Of a stretch of 64,000 bases of DNA, positions 35,140 to 44,168 are shown in pieces; position 1 is the stretch's first letter; each line of letters opens with the position of its first letter. The stretch covers positions 1 through 64,000 of the forward strand of contig DIYL01000054.1 of assembly GCA_002428985.1 (NCBI GenBank), read 5' to 3'. The position numbers and the translations under genes were made by a program. The DNA is from Anaerolineales bacterium UBA6055. GTDB lineage: Bacteria; Chloroflexota; Anaerolineae; Aggregatilineales; Phototrophicaceae. The notes below the pieces were generated by a model. The model made no database searches, was not told the DNA's origin, and saw only the letters and a list, made by a program, of their open reading frames with translations.

Positions 35140-36654
35140 ATGGTTTCTTTACAATCATCACTCTTTGAAAATTTACAGTCATATTATGGTGACATCCATA
35201 ACCATTGCGATCTTAGTTATGGTAATGGGTCGCTTGATGATGCTTTATATAATGCAAAATTGCAACTTGATTTTGTTAGTGTAACAGTTCATGCCGTCTG
35301 GCCCGATCTACCTACTGATGACCCCAAGCTAGAATATCTGGTAGCTTATCACGAAGAGGGGTTTGAGCGAGCACAAGCCGGTTGGGCAGGTTATTTGTCG
35401 ACGATGGATGTGAACAATACCGATGACTTTGTGACATTCCCCAGTTTTGAGTGGCATTCAATGCAATATGGCGATCATTGTGTTTATTATCTTGACGATA
35501 ATAATCGTGAGATCATTGATGCGCCAGATTTACCTGCACTACGTCAAATTTTACGTGATCTCGATACACCAACGTTTCTAATTCCACATCATATTGGCTA
35601 TAAGCAAGGGTATCGTGGGATTAATTGGGATGCATTCACAGATGAACTATCACCAATTGCTGAGATTTTTTCATTTCACGGTTTATCTGAAAATGGTGAA
35701 GGACCTTATCCATATTTGCATTCGATGGGTCCATGCCATGAACACAGTACAGCGCAATATGGTTGGGCACAGGGCAATGTATTTGGGATTGTGGGTTCGA
35801 CCGATCATCATAATGCATTTCCTGGTAGTTATAGCTATGGACGACTCGGTGTATGGGCGGATGGCTTATCACGCCAATCCATTTGGGATGCGATTAAACA
35901 ACGGCGTACCTATGTGTTGACGGGTGACCGCATCGAACTTGCCTTTGCTTTAAATAAGACTGTGATGGGTGGGATTGCTCCAGCGAGTGATACACGAACA
36001 ATTCAGGTCGCGGTTGAAGGTGGCTCTGCATTGGATTATGTGGATGTTTTGCATAACAATCGTGTGATTCATCGCGAAAGTATATTCCCGCAAGCTACGA
36101 AAAGCACACAGTACAAAGTCCATATAGAAATGGGCTGGGCGGAACTGGATAGTGCATTTGATTGGGATGTGGAACTGACAATACAAAATGGAAATTTGTT
36201 GGATGTTGAACCACGCTTACGGGGGTATGGCCCGTCTGTTGTGGCTGAAGATGACCAATTTGCATATTCTAAATTAGAGCACGGTGATAATTCTGTTCGG
36301 CTACAAACACATACCCGCAAAAACCAATCCCTGCATACACCAAATACTGAAGGACTATCCTTACAGATAGAAGGAACAGGCGATACACAAATTCATGCTA
36401 CGATCAATGGTCGTAAAGAAGTTTTGACGCTATCTGAATTGATGACGGGATCACGGACATTTTACACAGGTGGCTTTGTATCACCTGTTATTTATTTTCA
36501 TCGAGCTATTCCAGAGCAAGAGTTTACTCATACATTTAAATTTGAACACGCCGCCTCTAGTACAAACCGCGATTGGTATTATATTCGTGTTCGTCAACAT
36601 AATAACCAGTGGGCTTGGAGTTCTCCTATATGGGTTGAGGGAAATCTGTCCTAA
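35140..36654 (+). CDS. DUF3604/PHP-like metal-dependent hydrolase
   Basis: The 504-residue protein begins with YGDIHNHCDLSYGNGSLDDA, the H-x-H metal motif of the PHP/DUF3604 group, followed by PSFEWHSM, LIPHHIGY and GSTDHHNAFPGSYS, which complete a metal site. The C-terminal 200 residues form a beta-rich region of unknown role. No signal peptide is visible. The activity of this family is not known. It is read from a consensus promoter divergent from the ROK regulator and precedes the sugar ABC operon by 134 bp, which suggests a role in the same carbohydrate pathway. Confidence 0.75.
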   Translation: MVSLQSSLFENLQSYYGDIHNHCDLSYGNGSLDDALYNAKLQLDFVSVTVHAVWPDLPTDDPKLEYLVAYHEEGFERAQAGWAGYLSTMDVNNTDDFVTFPSFEWHSMQYGDHCVYYLDDNNREIIDAPDLPALRQILRDLDTPTFLIPHHIGYKQGYRGINWDAFTDELSPIAEIFSFHGLSENGEGPYPYLHSMGPCHEHSTAQYGWAQGNVFGIVGSTDHHNAFPGSYSYGRLGVWADGLSRQSIWDAIKQRRTYVLTGDRIELAFALNKTVMGGIAPASDTRTIQVAVEGGSALDYVDVLHNNRVIHRESIFPQATKSTQYKVHIEMGWAELDSAFDWDVELTIQNGNLLDVEPRLRGYGPSVVAEDDQFAYSKLEHGDNSVRLQTHTRKNQSLHTPNTEGLSLQIEGTGDTQIHATINGRKEVLTLSELMTGSRTFYTGGFVSPVIYFHRAIPEQEFTHTFKFEHAASSTNRDWYYIRVRQHNNQWAWSSPIWVEGNLS

Positions 36655-36788
36655 TTGTGATTTAACTTGTCAGTGAATGACAAGATAGTCAACTTAGCAA
36701 ATTTAGCGAAAGGGAACAAAAATCGGTACAATAAACCAAAGTCTTGTTACACCTCACCAAAAATTTTTAATTCAGAAAGGATTAAACC

Positions 36789-38084
36789 ATGCGTAAACTG
36801 ATTTTAGCACTACTGGTTCTCGTGTTGCTGGTTCCAGCACAACTCGCTTTCGCACAAGACGATATGATGGATTTTGATTGTGGGACAGATGAAGAGGTTA
36901 CCATTAAGTACTTTGGTGATCCTGTTGGTAGCCATCCAGAAGCAGAAGAAGCAATCATCGAAGGCTTCCAAGAATTATGCCCGAACATCACAGTTGAACG
37001 TAACGAAGGTTCCGCAAGTGTTACTGATCTGATCGCTTTCTACTTGACTGCTTTTGAAGCTGAAAGTAGCGATCTTGATGTTATCCGTGTTGATGTTATT
37101 TGGCCTGGTCAGTTGGCAGAACACCTCATTGACATGAGCGAATATGCATCACAAGAACATATCGATGCACAACTTCCAGCACTTATCGATAACAATACAA
37201 TTGATGGTCGTCTCGTTGCGTTGCCATTGCGTATTGGTTTTGGTATGTTGTACTACCGCTCCGATCTTCTCGAAAAATATGGCTATGATGCACCTCCAGC
37301 AACATGGGATGAACTCGAGGAAATGGCAGCAGCTATTCAAGCTGGTGAACGTGAAGAAGGTATGGATGAATTCTGGGGCTTTGTATGGCAAGGTAATGCA
37401 TACGAAGGTTTGACCTGTGATGCACTTGAATGGCACGTATCTGCAACTGGTGAAAACTTCTTGCAATCAGACGGCACAATCAGCGCATTGAGCGATGCTT
37501 CTGTTGCTATCTACGAACAAGCTGCAAGCTGGGTCGACACAATCAGCCCTCCAGGTGTCGTTAGCTATCAAGAAGAAGAAGCACGCGCCGTTTGGGATGC
37601 TGGTAATGCTGCCTTTATGCGTAACTGGCCATATGCTTATACCCTCAGCCAAGAAAGTGAAAACATCCCAGCATTTGATGTTGCTCCATTGCCAGCAGGT
37701 GAATCTGGTCAAGGTGCCTCAACCCTTGGTGGTTGGCACATTGGTGTTTCCAAATACTCCGAAAATCAAGAAGCTGCAGCAGCATTTGCTGTTTATATGA
37801 CCAGTGTTGAAGGTCAAAAAACCTACTCATTGATCACAACATCACCACCAGCAGCTGTTGAACTTTACGAAGATCCTGAAATCATCGAAGCAATGCCATT
37901 TGCTAGCCCAGATGTTGTGGATATTACCACTGCACGTCCTTCGAACTTCGCCAAAGATCGTTACAACGAAGTTTCAACACTCTACTTCACCGCTGTACAC
38001 TCAATTTTGACTGGTGAAGAAGATGCAGACGTTGCTCTCGAATTGCTCGAGCTAGATCTTGAAGCATTATTCGAAGAAGAATAG
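36789..38084 (+). CDS. ABC transporter sugar-binding protein
   Basis: The 431-residue protein opens with a signal peptide, MRKLILALLVLVLLVPAQ followed by LAFAQD, and has no lipobox cysteine, so it may be released by signal peptidase I or held as an anchored protein. The rest matches family-1 solute-binding proteins (VDVIWPGQLAEHLIDMSEY, PPATWDELEEMAAAI, STLGGWHIGVSKYS). It would capture a sugar or oligosaccharide for the two permeases downstream. Codon use is unusually uniform (many GAA, GCA, AAC), as in highly expressed genes. Hairpins follow the gene. Confidence 0.92.
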   Translation: MRKLILALLVLVLLVPAQLAFAQDDMMDFDCGTDEEVTIKYFGDPVGSHPEAEEAIIEGFQELCPNITVERNEGSASVTDLIAFYLTAFEAESSDLDVIRVDVIWPGQLAEHLIDMSEYASQEHIDAQLPALIDNNTIDGRLVALPLRIGFGMLYYRSDLLEKYGYDAPPATWDELEEMAAAIQAGEREEGMDEFWGFVWQGNAYEGLTCDALEWHVSATGENFLQSDGTISALSDASVAIYEQAASWVDTISPPGVVSYQEEEARAVWDAGNAAFMRNWPYAYTLSQESENIPAFDVAPLPAGESGQGASTLGGWHIGVSKYSENQEAAAAFAVYMTSVEGQKTYSLITTSPPAAVELYEDPEIIEAMPFASPDVVDITTARPSNFAKDRYNEVSTLYFTAVHSILTGEEDADVALELLELDLEALFEEE

Positions 38085-38097
38085 ATAGGTCTTTGAA

Positions 38098-38158
38098 CGC
38101 AGGTTGCCTGCGCTCATATGTTTTGTAATTCTGGAGGACAGGTCATATTCTGTCCTCC
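38098..38158 (+). terminator. Two stem-loops between binding-protein and permease genes
   Basis: CGCAGG-TTG-CCTGCG (38098-38112) is followed by GGAGGACAG-N8-CTGTCCTCC (38133-38158), a perfect 9-bp stem. No long U-tract follows. Such structures after a malE-type gene usually protect its 3' end or partly terminate, giving more binding protein than permease. Confidence 0.55.
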
Positions 38159-38191
38159 TACCAACCCAAGCTTGTGTTATACCTTGATACA

Positions 38192-38212
38192 CGTTTACCT
38201 ATAAACGCGTTT
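38192..38212. promoter_or_regulatory. Dyad and palindrome upstream of permease genes, possible operator
   Basis: CGTTTA-CCTA-TAAACG (38192-38207) overlaps the palindrome AAACGCGTTT (38203-38212). The central CG and flanking T/A resemble LacI-type half-sites, but no LacI regulator is seen in the window. Confidence 0.35.
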
Positions 38213-38368
38213 CATTTTTTGCTCAGTGCTCTAAATTTAGAATAATGAGTCTCTCCAAGACGTGGTATGAATTGACGCTGATGACATACGTCGTTATTTG
38301 TCCCTGACATGTCAATTAAATCGCCACCATCTACTTGATAACTAATTTTTTTGATTATTGGAGTTATT

Positions 38369-39934
38369 ATGGGTACAGCGTCATCTGACACCACATCCCA
38401 AAGATCACAAATTCAATTATTAAGTGTGCTAATGATCGTCATCGGTGCGCTAACGATTATCGGATTTTTCCTGGCCGTCCAGCAAGACGAAACCATTCAA
38501 TTTGCATTGAACTGGACACCATCTGAAGAGGCCCCAGAACAGCCGTCCCTAGTTCTTATCTATCTAGAAGAATTTGGCATTATTGTGACTGCGCTCGTTA
38601 TCTTTGTGGGTGTGTTCTTCATCAGGAATGGAATACGTTTACGCGAAGGGCACATTCGTACTGCAAACTGGACAAGCCTTGCACTATTTTGGGTATCGGT
38701 TGGGGTGATTTCCCTCTTTGCGTTGAACACATATAACGCCATTCGCAACGCCCAATTGGACGATATCCCCTTTGACGCGGGGGCATGGGGTGCATCAGTC
38801 ATACCGCTATTGGTTATTTTATTCGTTACAGGTGGGGTCTGGTTATGGTTGCGTGGTCATATCGAAACTGTATTTACTGGGGAAGAGAACTTACTAGGTA
38901 GCGAAACGCGGTTGGCGTGGAACTTGTTGATTCCGACGTTGACGATTTTTATTTTGGTCGCAGCCCGCCCATTAGAGCAGACTTTTGTCCGTAGCTTGAC
39001 CGATAAAAGGTTTGCTGGCGGTACACAAGTTCCCCAGTTTGTGGGATTGGATAATTATGCCCAACTGTTGACTTTCCGCGTAGATACTGTGACATGCCGT
39101 CAAAGTATTGATGATGGTCCGTGTGATACCCGTGATAATGGTTCTGTACGTTGGGAGTCGATTGACCGTGAACTACTGCAAGAGGGTTTCCGGACTGTCA
39201 GGAATGTTCCAATCGTCGGAACAAATCGATCGTGGGCGATAAGCGGTACGGATGATGATTTTCTGGAGGCAATCTCCACCACGATTGTCTTTACTGTAAT
39301 TTCAGTTGCACTGGAATTACTGATAGGTTTGTTCATGGCGATGGTTGTCAATTCTAAGTTTGTTGGACGTGGGGCGATGCGAGCCGTTATGCTTATACCA
39401 TGGGCGATACCGACGGTAATTTCTGCGCGATTATGGGAATTAATGTTGAAGGACACCAGTGCAGGGATTTTCAACAAAATTTTGCTGGACTTAAACATGA
39501 TCGCCAGCCCGCAAGCATGGTTATCTGACCCAACACTGCAAATCCCGACCGCAATTCTTGTGGATGTCTGGAAGACAGCACCGTTTATGGCGTTGCTCTT
39601 GTTGGCTGGCTTACAGACGATACCGAAAGATCTGTATGAGGCTGCATCGGTTGATGGGGCAAGTCCAGTTCGGCGTTTCTTCTCAATCACGCTACCGTTG
39701 TTACGTCCAGCGATAGCAATTGCGCTGATCTTCCGTACATTGGATGCCTTGCGTGTATTTGACTTGTTCAATGTATTATTTGGACGTCAGCAATTGTCGA
39801 TGGCAACATACAACTATGAGACACTTGTCAGCAATCAGCTTGATGGTTACGCCTCGGCAATTAGTGTGATTATCTTCATATTCATCTCGATCTTTGCGTT
39901 TGCGTATGTCCGTGTATTGAAGGTGGAGTCCTAA
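38369..39934 (+). CDS. ABC sugar permease, MalF-like with extended N terminus
   Basis: The 521-residue permease has about four extra membrane helices before the usual MalF-type core. The core begins near residue 185 (LLIPTLTIFILVAARP), includes a periplasmic loop with VGLDNYAQLLTF, and carries the EAA coupling motif DLYEAASVDGASPVRRFFSI. It pairs with the next gene to form the channel. I chose the ATG at 38369 with GGAG 6 nt upstream. No ATPase is encoded nearby, so a shared MsmX-like ATPase elsewhere is likely. Confidence 0.9.
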   Translation: MGTASSDTTSQRSQIQLLSVLMIVIGALTIIGFFLAVQQDETIQFALNWTPSEEAPEQPSLVLIYLEEFGIIVTALVIFVGVFFIRNGIRLREGHIRTANWTSLALFWVSVGVISLFALNTYNAIRNAQLDDIPFDAGAWGASVIPLLVILFVTGGVWLWLRGHIETVFTGEENLLGSETRLAWNLLIPTLTIFILVAARPLEQTFVRSLTDKRFAGGTQVPQFVGLDNYAQLLTFRVDTVTCRQSIDDGPCDTRDNGSVRWESIDRELLQEGFRTVRNVPIVGTNRSWAISGTDDDFLEAISTTIVFTVISVALELLIGLFMAMVVNSKFVGRGAMRAVMLIPWAIPTVISARLWELMLKDTSAGIFNKILLDLNMIASPQAWLSDPTLQIPTAILVDVWKTAPFMALLLLAGLQTIPKDLYEAASVDGASPVRRFFSITLPLLRPAIAIALIFRTLDALRVFDLFNVLFGRQQLSMATYNYETLVSNQLDGYASAISVIIFIFISIFAFAYVRVLKVES

Positions 39935-39936
39935 AA

Positions 39937-40785
39937 ATGACACAAAAACGAATGTTAGAAATTGGTCAACAAGTTCTTCTTTACACGCTTGTTATATTAA
40001 TTGCAATTTATGCGTTATTTCCATTCTACTGGGCGTTGAATACATCGTTTAAATCGGAGGGGGAGCTTTTCTCCAGTGCCACGTATCTCCCGCAAGAACC
40101 AACGTCACAGAATTATGAATATGTGTTCCGCGATAATACGTTTTTGAATGCACTGTTTATTTCATCTGTTGTGGCAACAGCGACTACGATGTTATCGCTT
40201 ATGATAGGTGCGTTTGCAGCTTATGCGCTGGGACGATTACGCTTTAAGGGACGATTGATCCTGCTCTATGTCGTGCTATCGATGACAATGTTTCCGCAGA
40301 TTTCGATTTTATCGGGTTTATATACTATCGTGCGGGATCTCGGTTTCTTCGGGACGCCGTTATCACTTATTGTGACGTATCCAGTGTTTATCTTGCCTTT
40401 TACTGTATGGGTATTGACGATCTTCTTCCGTGGTTTACCAGAGGAAATTGAACAGGCAGCCATTGTTGATGGCGCGACACCGTTCCAGACATTCCGCATG
40501 ATTCTGTTACCATTAACCGCACCTGCACTGGTAACAACAGGATTATTGGCGTTTGTACAATCTTGGAATGAATATCTCTTCGCACTAAATTTCACCGCGA
40601 CCAACCCATCATCACAACCTGTAACTGTTGTGATTGCTCAATTCTCTGGTCAATTTTCGGAGCAAGAACCGATTGCCGAGATTATGGCGGCGGCGATGGT
40701 TGTAACAATCCCATTGGTGGTACTCGTATTGATTTTCCAGAATCGTATTGTTGAAGGTTTAACAGCTGGAGCAGTCAAAGGATAG
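39937..40785 (+). CDS. ABC sugar permease, MalG-like
   Basis: The 282-residue protein has six membrane helices, the N-terminal PFYWALNTSFKSEGELF pattern of MalG/LacG permeases and the EAA motif EEIEQAAIVDGATPFQTFRM near residue 175. It starts 2 nt after the MalF-like gene and ends 3 nt before the PfkB kinase, so the operon is tightly packed. Confidence 0.92.
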   Translation: MTQKRMLEIGQQVLLYTLVILIAIYALFPFYWALNTSFKSEGELFSSATYLPQEPTSQNYEYVFRDNTFLNALFISSVVATATTMLSLMIGAFAAYALGRLRFKGRLILLYVVLSMTMFPQISILSGLYTIVRDLGFFGTPLSLIVTYPVFILPFTVWVLTIFFRGLPEEIEQAAIVDGATPFQTFRMILLPLTAPALVTTGLLAFVQSWNEYLFALNFTATNPSSQPVTVVIAQFSGQFSEQEPIAEIMAAAMVVTIPLVVLVLIFQNRIVEGLTAGAVKG

Positions 40786-40788
40786 TCG

Positions 40789-41706
40789 ATGGCGTACGAT
40801 ATTTTAGTACAAGGTCCGATGTTTTGTGATCTGATTTTTACAGATTTGCCATCTATGCCTGTGTTAGGTGAGGAAATTTTTGCTGGTGATTTCACTGTGA
40901 CGATTGGCGGGAGCGCAATCGTTGCTGTTGGGTTGCAGCGGTTAGGTGCAAATGTCGGGCTGATTGCTGATATTGGTAATGACCCACTTAGTAAGCTATT
41001 GAAGACGATGTTGCATGAGATGGATGTTGATACGTCGCTGATACGTGAACATCCACATCCATTACCACAAGTCACGGCTGCGTTATCTTTTCCTGAGGAT
41101 CGGGCGTTTGTGACACGTTTTGTTAAACCCAAAACACCTGCTGATTTGCGTCAATTATTTACTGACCATAAGGCAAAGCATATCCATCTATCAAGTTTTT
41201 TAGGTGCATTGGAAACGCCTGATGCGTGTCGAGTTGCGCATGAGTTTGGCTTGACCGTCTCATTAGACCCCGGCTGGGACGAAGAAGCACTGCGTGACCC
41301 ACGGCTACATCAGATGATTACGGAGCTGGATGTTTTCTTGCCGAGCGAATCTGAACTTTGCTATATTGCTGATACAGATGATGTCGAGCAGGCATTATTA
41401 CAGACTGCAAAAACGATGGACAAAGGGATGATTATCCTCAAGCAGGGCAAACATGGCGCAACTGCTTATAGTGAGACATTGCGTGAACATGTGCCTGCGT
41501 TGCCTGTTTCGCCAATAGATACAACAGGGGCAGGTGACTCATTTGATGCCGGATTTTTGTTTCAATATGCTCAGGACAAACCCCTTGTGGATTGTATGAA
41601 ATATGGTGCAATTTGCGGGGCATTATCAACTACAAAAGCGGGTGGTGCGACATCTGCACCAACACATGAGGAGGTCAAAGAATGGCTGTCAAAATTGCCA
41701 TCATAG
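40789..41706 (+). CDS. PfkB-family carbohydrate kinase
   Basis: The 305-residue kinase has the two PfkB signatures: GGSAIVAVGLQRLGANVGLI near residue 42 and DTTGAGDSFDAGFLFQ near residue 244, with the catalytic Asp in the second. It would phosphorylate the imported sugar or a sugar released from it. The gene follows the MalG-like permease by 3 nt and overlaps the GH4 gene by 25 bp, tying kinase and glycosidase together. Confidence 0.92.
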   Translation: MAYDILVQGPMFCDLIFTDLPSMPVLGEEIFAGDFTVTIGGSAIVAVGLQRLGANVGLIADIGNDPLSKLLKTMLHEMDVDTSLIREHPHPLPQVTAALSFPEDRAFVTRFVKPKTPADLRQLFTDHKAKHIHLSSFLGALETPDACRVAHEFGLTVSLDPGWDEEALRDPRLHQMITELDVFLPSESELCYIADTDDVEQALLQTAKTMDKGMIILKQGKHGATAYSETLREHVPALPVSPIDTTGAGDSFDAGFLFQYAQDKPLVDCMKYGAICGALSTTKAGGATSAPTHEEVKEWLSKLPS

Positions 41707-42965
41707 GAGGTGGGAGCGCGTATGCGCCGGGACTCATAAACGCCTTTATTCAACATGCTGAGGATTTTGTTGGCGCAGAATTGGCTTTAATGGATATCGC
41801 TGGTGATGAACTTGCTGTTGTGCATCAACTGAGTCAGCGGATGGCCGAGTCTGCAGGTGTTGATTTAACGATTACACGCCATGCCGAACAACAGTCAGCA
41901 ATTGAAAATGCCGATTATGTGTTGACGACATTCCGGCAAGGTGGGTTTGAAGCCAGAGCACAAGATGAGCGGATTCCATTACAACATGGGGTGATCGGTC
42001 AGGAAACAATCGGCCCGGGTGGCTTTTTCTTTGCGATGCGGACGTTACCTGTGATTAAAGGTATTCTGCGTAATATTGAACAGTATGCGCCGAATGCTGT
42101 GCTAGTTAATTATACTAATCCGACGCAGATTGTTGCTGAGGCTGTCACACATTTTAGTGATGTGCCGTGTATCAGTATTTGCGACCAGACAAAAGATGAC
42201 GAGCGTAAAATCCTAGATGCGATGGGTATTCAACCAGAATCGGTCATGCTGGAATCAGTCGGATTTAATCATGCTACATGGAGTACACACTTCACAATTG
42301 ATGGTGAAGATGGCATTGCTGTTATGAATCGCCATTATGATGGGGTGATGGATAATCCAGATGTATCCAATCGTGTGAAACGACAATTTAAGTTAGCACG
42401 AGAATATGATCGTCTACCGAATAGCTATATGCAATATTATTACTACCGTGAAGAGACCGTCGCTGAAGCAAAAGCCGTCGAACTATCGCGGGCACAAGTC
42501 ATTATGAGTGAATTAGACAGTTATTATCAACACTTCAAAGAGCAGATAGAAGAGGATGATCCGAAATTAACCCATGTACGTGGTGGGTCAGTGTTTGGCG
42601 ATATGGCGGTTGAAGTGTTGCGGGGTTTGGTCACACAGAATGCGAGCATCCATACACTGAATATTACGAATGGTAGTGCACTACCTGATTTTGCAAGTGA
42701 TCGCGTAGTTGAAGTTCCGGCACGGCTGGAGTCACGCGGAGCGACACCGTTAGTACAACCTCATTTACCATCGGAAGTCACGGGTCTCCTGCATATGTTA
42801 GGCGACTATCAGTGGTTGGCAGCAAATGCAATTTGGAATGGTGATCGACGTGCTCTGACCCATGCATTGGCATCGAATCCGCTGGTGGTTTCCTTGTCAT
42901 TAGCAGAAAAATTGTTAGATGATATTATTCCATTGCAGAAAGATTATTTCCCTGAGTGGGTTTAA
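41682..42965 (+). CDS. GH4-family NAD-dependent glycosidase
   Basis: The 427-residue protein has the GH4 hallmarks: dinucleotide loop KIAIIGGGSAYAPGL, NYTNPTQIVAEAV, the metal-binding CDQTKDDER and ESVGFNHATW. GH4 enzymes cleave 6-phospho-glucosides or glucuronides by oxidation and elimination, needing NAD+ and Mn2+. With the kinase next door, a phosphorylated disaccharide or glycoside is the likely substrate. GGAGG precedes the ATG at 41682 inside the kinase gene. Confidence 0.9.
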   Translation: MAVKIAIIGGGSAYAPGLINAFIQHAEDFVGAELALMDIAGDELAVVHQLSQRMAESAGVDLTITRHAEQQSAIENADYVLTTFRQGGFEARAQDERIPLQHGVIGQETIGPGGFFFAMRTLPVIKGILRNIEQYAPNAVLVNYTNPTQIVAEAVTHFSDVPCISICDQTKDDERKILDAMGIQPESVMLESVGFNHATWSTHFTIDGEDGIAVMNRHYDGVMDNPDVSNRVKRQFKLAREYDRLPNSYMQYYYYREETVAEAKAVELSRAQVIMSELDSYYQHFKEQIEEDDPKLTHVRGGSVFGDMAVEVLRGLVTQNASIHTLNITNGSALPDFASDRVVEVPARLESRGATPLVQPHLPSEVTGLLHMLGDYQWLAANAIWNGDRRALTHALASNPLVVSLSLAEKLLDDIIPLQKDYFPEWV

Positions 42966-42988
42966 AGGGCAAGATTATATCTCGCCCT
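42966..42988. terminator. Hairpin between GH4 gene and convergent oxidoreductase
   Basis: AGGGC (42966-42970) pairs with GCCCT (42984-42988) and an inner GAT/ATC pairing lies in the AAGATTATATCTC loop. It directly follows the GH4 stop and precedes the stop of the convergent gene. The same loop pattern recurs at 46528-46539. Confidence 0.5.
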
Positions 42989-43006
42989 CATATCTAGAAT
43001 TGCTTG

Positions 43007-44083
43007 TTATTCGACTAACTTGACAGCGCGTTTTTCGGTTGAACTGAGCAACGCTGTATCGACAATTTGTTGCCCGATCCGACAAATTTCAGGGGATAGG
43101 GGAGCATAGATTTCTTCGCCCGTAGTTAAGGTGTGGACAAAGCTCTGGATTGGATTCTGGAATGGTGGTTCAAGTGTATCCACTGGTATCTCAATGCCTT
43201 CAGGATTTTCATGTGTTTGCACGCGAACAGTGCTTTCGTAATCGTATGATGCGATTGTTCCACCTGTACCTTTGACTACAAATCCGCATTTTGGTTGTGG
43301 TTGATGTGTCCATGGGTCGGTAAATGTTCCCCAGCGTGTTTCAAATTTTGATAGCCCTTTGGCATAGCGCGCAATAGTGACACTGTGTTCATCTACTTCG
43401 AGCCCATCTTGTTCATCAACCATGGTGATCACTTCAATTGGTTTGTCACCGGAGTGGAACCATGTGCCGAGTGTAACTCCATAACCGAGATAATCAATTA
43501 ATGAGCCACCGCCATGTTCTTTTTTATACCACCAACTATCTGATTTACGAGCAGCGACATCTTCCGCAGTAACTTCAACTTTATCAGCAAGATGCCAAAG
43601 TGGACCGCGATTACCGTCATAATAGTGGACTTCGGTCACATCGCCAATCATGCCTTCGTCGATAAGGCGTTTGGTTGTGACATGCGGAGGATAGTAAGCG
43701 AGAGGCCAATTGATAATCATTTGTTTACCGGTTTTAGCAACCGCAGCAATCATCGCATCAGCTTCGGCTAAAGAGGCTGCAAAGGGTTTTTCGACCAAGA
43801 TGTTGACATCAAACGGTGCAACTTTTTCGACCCATTCGCCGTGCGTTGCAGTCGATGGACAGAGCATGACGATGTCGGGTTGGGTGGTTTCGAGACATTG
43901 TTTATAGTCGGTGAATACCTGCTCATCAGGAATACCAAAATTTTCTTGTGCTGATTTCATGCGCTCTGGTTGCTCATCGCTGATACCAACAATTTCAACA
44001 TCTTCATGTTCATGAGCATGGCGCAACAAGTCGCCCATGTGCATATGATCGAAATTAATACCGACTACTTTCATTTTTGTCAT
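43007..44083 (-). CDS. Gfo/Idh/MocA-family oxidoreductase with altered cofactor loop
   Basis: The 358-residue protein matches the family in the active-site ILVEKPFAASLAEAD, the DIVMLCPSTATHGEW segment and a C-terminal domain with HGGGSLIDYLGYG. Its cofactor loop is unusual: VVGINFDHMHMGDLL replaces the G-x-G-x-x-G/A, with histidines and methionines where the pyrophosphate loop should be. It may bind NAD(P) differently or have changed function. It is the first of three such dehydrogenases on this strand. Confidence 0.85.
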   Translation of the reverse strand: MTKMKVVGINFDHMHMGDLLRHAHEHEDVEIVGISDEQPERMKSAQENFGIPDEQVFTDYKQCLETTQPDIVMLCPSTATHGEWVEKVAPFDVNILVEKPFAASLAEADAMIAAVAKTGKQMIINWPLAYYPPHVTTKRLIDEGMIGDVTEVHYYDGNRGPLWHLADKVEVTAEDVAARKSDSWWYKKEHGGGSLIDYLGYGVTLGTWFHSGDKPIEVITMVDEQDGLEVDEHSVTIARYAKGLSKFETRWGTFTDPWTHQPQPKCGFVVKGTGGTIASYDYESTVRVQTHENPEGIEIPVDTLEPPFQNPIQSFVHTLTTGEEIYAPLSPEICRIGQQIVDTALLSSTEKRAVKLVE

Positions 44084-44168
44084 AATATTTCTCCTAATCG
44101 TGATACTTTATTTAAATTTATCTCAGAGGGGCGCAATATGCCCGCCCTATAAATCGTTATTTTGAAAT

